Assembly: GCA_003448685.1 (NCBI GenBank)
Contig: DLXW01000160.1
Coordinates: 1 to 7,138, forward strand
DNA length: 7,138 nt
Origin: Cyanothece sp. UBA12306
GTDB lineage: Bacteria; Cyanobacteriota; Cyanobacteriia; Cyanobacteriales; Microcystaceae
Direction of reading: 5' to 3'
The position numbers and the translations under genes are program-made. This document shows, in pieces, positions 5,422 to 7,138 of this stretch. The notes under the pieces were generated by a model. It was not told where the DNA came from and made no database searches. It saw only the letters and a program-made list of their open reading frames with translations. Each line of letters starts with the position of its first letter. Within the stretch, counting starts at the first letter, position 1.

Positions 5422-5952
5422 TTATTTCTTAGGTGTGAGGAACATCATCATATTACGCCCTTCTCGTTTAGGAGCTTGTTGAACCTCACCAATCTCTTCA
5501 AGATCCTTAGCCATTCTTTTAAGTAAATCAAAAGCTAAATCCGAGTGTTGGATTTCCCTACCTCGAAAAGTCACTGTTGCCTTTACTTTGTCTCCAGATT
5601 TCAGGAAGCGTTTGGCTTTATTAATACAAACATTGTAATCGCTTTCGCCAATTTTATAGCGCATTTTCACTTCCTTAACATTGGCGGTATGCTGCTTTTT
5701 CTTAGCTTCCCTGGCTTTCTTTTCTTGTTCAAATTTATACTTACCATAATCCATGATTCGGCAGACAGGCGGTTTAGCGGTTTCGCTCACTAGAACCAAG
5801 TCAAGCTCTCTCTCCTGGGCTATCTTTAAAGCTTCTTCAGGGGTGATAACTCCAAGTTGAGCATTATTGCTATCGATCACTCGAATTTCGGGGAAGCGGA
5901 TTCTTTCGTTGATTTTGGGGAGATCGCGTTGGGGGCGTCTTTTGTCTATCAC
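5422..5952 (-). CDS. infC: Translation initiation factor IF-3
   Basis: IF-3 binds the 30S ribosomal subunit, keeps it apart from 50S and checks initiator tRNA and start-codon pairing. The 176 residues cover both domains. The N-domain has [14 protein letters not shown] (14-27), [10 protein letters not shown] (33-42) and the IF-3 signature [19 protein letters not shown] (61-79). After a Lys-rich linker, the C-domain has [15 protein letters not shown] (93-107), [15 protein letters not shown] (122-136) and [13 protein letters not shown] (164-176). Length and order are normal. No ATG is available: the reading starts at GTG 5952 and an in-frame TAA (5962-5964) lies four codons upstream. The upstream codons CAA-ACG-CCT would give T-P-V-I, which resembles the MPVIEKK start I recall for cyanobacterial homologues, so initiation at ACG 5956-5958 is conceivable. 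No strong Shine-Dalgarno is seen. rpmI and rplT, which often follow infC in other bacteria, are absent. The gene stands alone, convergent with the DUF1036 gene. Confidence 0.95.
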   Translation of the reverse strand: MIDKRRPQRDLPKINERIRFPEIRVIDSNNAQLGVITPEEALKIAQERELDLVLVSETAKPPVCRIMDYGKYKFEQEKKAREAKKKQHTANVKEVKMRYKIGESDYNVCINKAKRFLKSGDKVKATVTFRGREIQHSDLAFDLLKRMAKDLEEIGEVQQAPKREGRNMMMFLTPKK

Positions 5953-6050
5953 AGGCGTTTGTTATTGTCTCTCTATATAAATGGATAAACTTAAGCTAGA
6001 TTAATGTTAATTAGGGATACTTGATTTTATTTTCATTTTAAAGTCTTTGG

Positions 6051-6079
6051 TTGACTGAATCTAAATTATATCATATTTA
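6051..6079 (+). promoter_or_regulatory. Candidate promoter for the alpha/beta hydrolase
   Basis: TTGACT (6051-6056) matches the -35 consensus at five of six positions. With a 17-base spacer it is followed by TATTTA (6074-6079), a poor -10; TATATC at 6067-6072 is closer to consensus but too near. If real, transcription would start near 6086 and translation at GTG 6102. The TTG at 6051 would then be a promoter base and not a start codon. No other support. Confidence 0.3.
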
Positions 6080-6101
6080 CCTTTTTTTTTACAGCAAATT
6101 A

Positions 6102-7013
6102 GTGTTAAATCAACAACCTTGGGAAAAGCGTATTGGACGACAAAGAAACTGGATTTGGCGAGGATGGCCAATTCGTTATACCTATTTTCGTTGTTCTGGG
6201 AATCTAGGTGGGACACAAAAGCCTCCTTTAATCCTTTTACATGGATTTGGCGCAGCTATTGAACATTGGCGACACAATATATCTATTCTCGCCCAAGAAC
6301 ATTCGGTTTATGCTTTGGATTTATTGGGGTTTGGGGGGTCAAAAAAGGCTGCTACAGATTACACAATCTATCTGTGGACTCAACAGGTTTATGATTTTTG
6401 GCAGACTTTTATGGATGAACCTGTGATTTTAGTGGGTAATTCCCTTGGTTCTTTGGTCTGTCTAACATTGGCTTCTGAACATCGAGAAATGGTCGAGAGC
6501 ATAGCTATGATTAGTTTACCAGATGTTTCTTGGCGACAAGAAATGATCCCCAAATTGCTCCAGCCAATTGTCAATTCTCTAGAGGCTATTATAGCATCAC
6601 CTCTATTGATTCGAGGACTATTAAGAATTCTTCGCCTTCGGGGAATGATTCGTCCTTGGGTAACTTTAGCTTATAGCGATCGCTCGGCTATTACTGATGA
6701 GTTAGTAGAAATCATCACCACCCCTACCCATGATCAAGGTGCTGCTAGAACTTTATCTTTGTTGGTTGAAGGCGTAAGAAATCCTCAGTTTGCTCCATCG
6801 GTTAAAGGTGTTTTACCTAATTTAAACCTTCCTATTTTGTTGATTTGGGGCAAACAAGACCGTTTTATTCCTCCTTCTTTTGCCCCAATTTTTGCCAAAC
6901 TAAATCCTCAAATTACTTTAATAGAATTAGAGCAAGTCGGCCACTGTCCCCAGGATGAATGTCCTGACAAATTTAACCGAATTTTACTCGATTGGATCAA
7001 CAATCTGAATTAG
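6102..7013 (+). CDS. Alpha/beta-fold hydrolase (cyanobacterial, unknown substrate)
   Basis: From GTG 6102 the product has 303 residues. It opens with a cyanobacterial-type WEKRIGRQRNWIWRGWPIRY segment (7-26). ILLHGFGA (44-51) supplies the oxyanion-hole HGFG. The elbow VGNSLGSL (111-118) places the nucleophile at S114. LIWGKQDRFIPP (247-258) gives the acid D253, and VGHCPQDECP (279-288) gives the catalytic H281, so the triad is complete. There is no signal peptide or clear membrane span. Related cyanobacterial and plastid enzymes include chlorophyll dephytylases and pheophytinases, but the substrate here cannot be read from the sequence. The start is uncertain. There is no upstream ATG in frame; TTG 6051 would add 17 residues encoded across a nine-T tract (6082-6090), and neither start has a Shine-Dalgarno. 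The gene is divergent from infC, and its last base is followed by non-coding sequence. It carries one HIP1 site. Confidence 0.87.
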   Translation: MLNQQPWEKRIGRQRNWIWRGWPIRYTYFRCSGNLGGTQKPPLILLHGFGAAIEHWRHNISILAQEHSVYALDLLGFGGSKKAATDYTIYLWTQQVYDFWQTFMDEPVILVGNSLGSLVCLTLASEHREMVESIAMISLPDVSWRQEMIPKLLQPIVNSLEAIIASPLLIRGLLRILRLRGMIRPWVTLAYSDRSAITDELVEIITTPTHDQGAARTLSLLVEGVRNPQFAPSVKGVLPNLNLPILLIWGKQDRFIPPSFAPIFAKLNPQITLIELEQVGHCPQDECPDKFNRILLDWINNLN

Positions 7014-7138
7014 GAGTCAGTAGTTAAAAATTTTTCAACACTCCGAACCCAGACTACCAAAACATCCCACCCTATTCTTTAAGCATAGATATCTATTGGT
7101 AGCGAATCATTGATCACCGTTGAACAAAATCGTTTCGC
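7014..7138. other. Downstream flank with no supportable gene
   Basis: The 125 bases after the hydrolase begin with GAGTCAGTAG, a fragment typical of cyanobacterial intergenic repeats, and an AAAAATTTTT block at 7026-7035. No frame with a convincing start, motif or hairpin terminator is visible. Open frames run off the window edge on both strands (for example a 16-codon plus-strand frame after the TAG at 7084-7086), but they are too short to judge. Confidence 0.5.

Noticed and set aside
5545..5793. 82-codon plus-strand frame rich in Phe and Leu
   Set aside because: It is antisense to infC. The hydrophobic look comes from complementing Lys/Glu codons of IF-3, so it is not a membrane protein gene.

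Overview
The window looks like part of a cyanobacterial chromosome. It is AT-rich and has five copies of the cyanobacterial HIP1 octamer GCGATCGC. It also has heptameric short tandem repeats of the TTCTGAC type, and several products are recognisable as cyanobacterial lineages (CruP, IF-3, PBP2). The species cannot be named from the sequence; a unicellular low-GC form of the Crocosphaera/Cyanothece type would fit, but that is inference.

Layout. Positions 1-537 are a gene graveyard on the minus strand. It holds an internal fragment of an endonuclease I-type nuclease (about 67-258, with an ACCGGAGC octamer array at its far end) and the first ~59 residues of a GH43-like beta-propeller glycosidase (361-537), cut off and followed by unrelated sequence. 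Positions 636-2186 (minus) encode the lycopene cyclase-like flavoprotein CruP. A 566-bp AT-rich interval (2187-2752) contains only a doubtful 76-codon frame. Positions 2753-4585 (plus) encode penicillin-binding protein 2 (mrdA). Positions 4834-5265 (plus) encode a small exported DUF1036 protein. Positions 5422-5952 (minus) encode translation initiation factor IF-3 (infC), convergent with the DUF1036 gene. Positions 6102-7013 (plus; 6051 if a TTG start is used) encode an alpha/beta hydrolase, divergent from infC. The last 125 bases hold no supportable gene.

The intact genes are functionally unrelated: carotenoid metabolism, wall synthesis, a small exported protein, translation initiation, and a hydrolase. 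They appear to be separate transcription units, as is common in cyanobacteria, and not an operon. I did not find a convincing new multi-gene system. The unusual material lies in the intergenic sequence and gene remnants: the two abutting truncated genes, and the DUF1036 gene enclosed by 25-bp direct repeats that differ at one base. A 14-bp palindrome-containing repeat is also present on both sides of that gene, with a second copy of its ribosome-binding-site/start region just downstream. The infC initiation region lacks an ATG.
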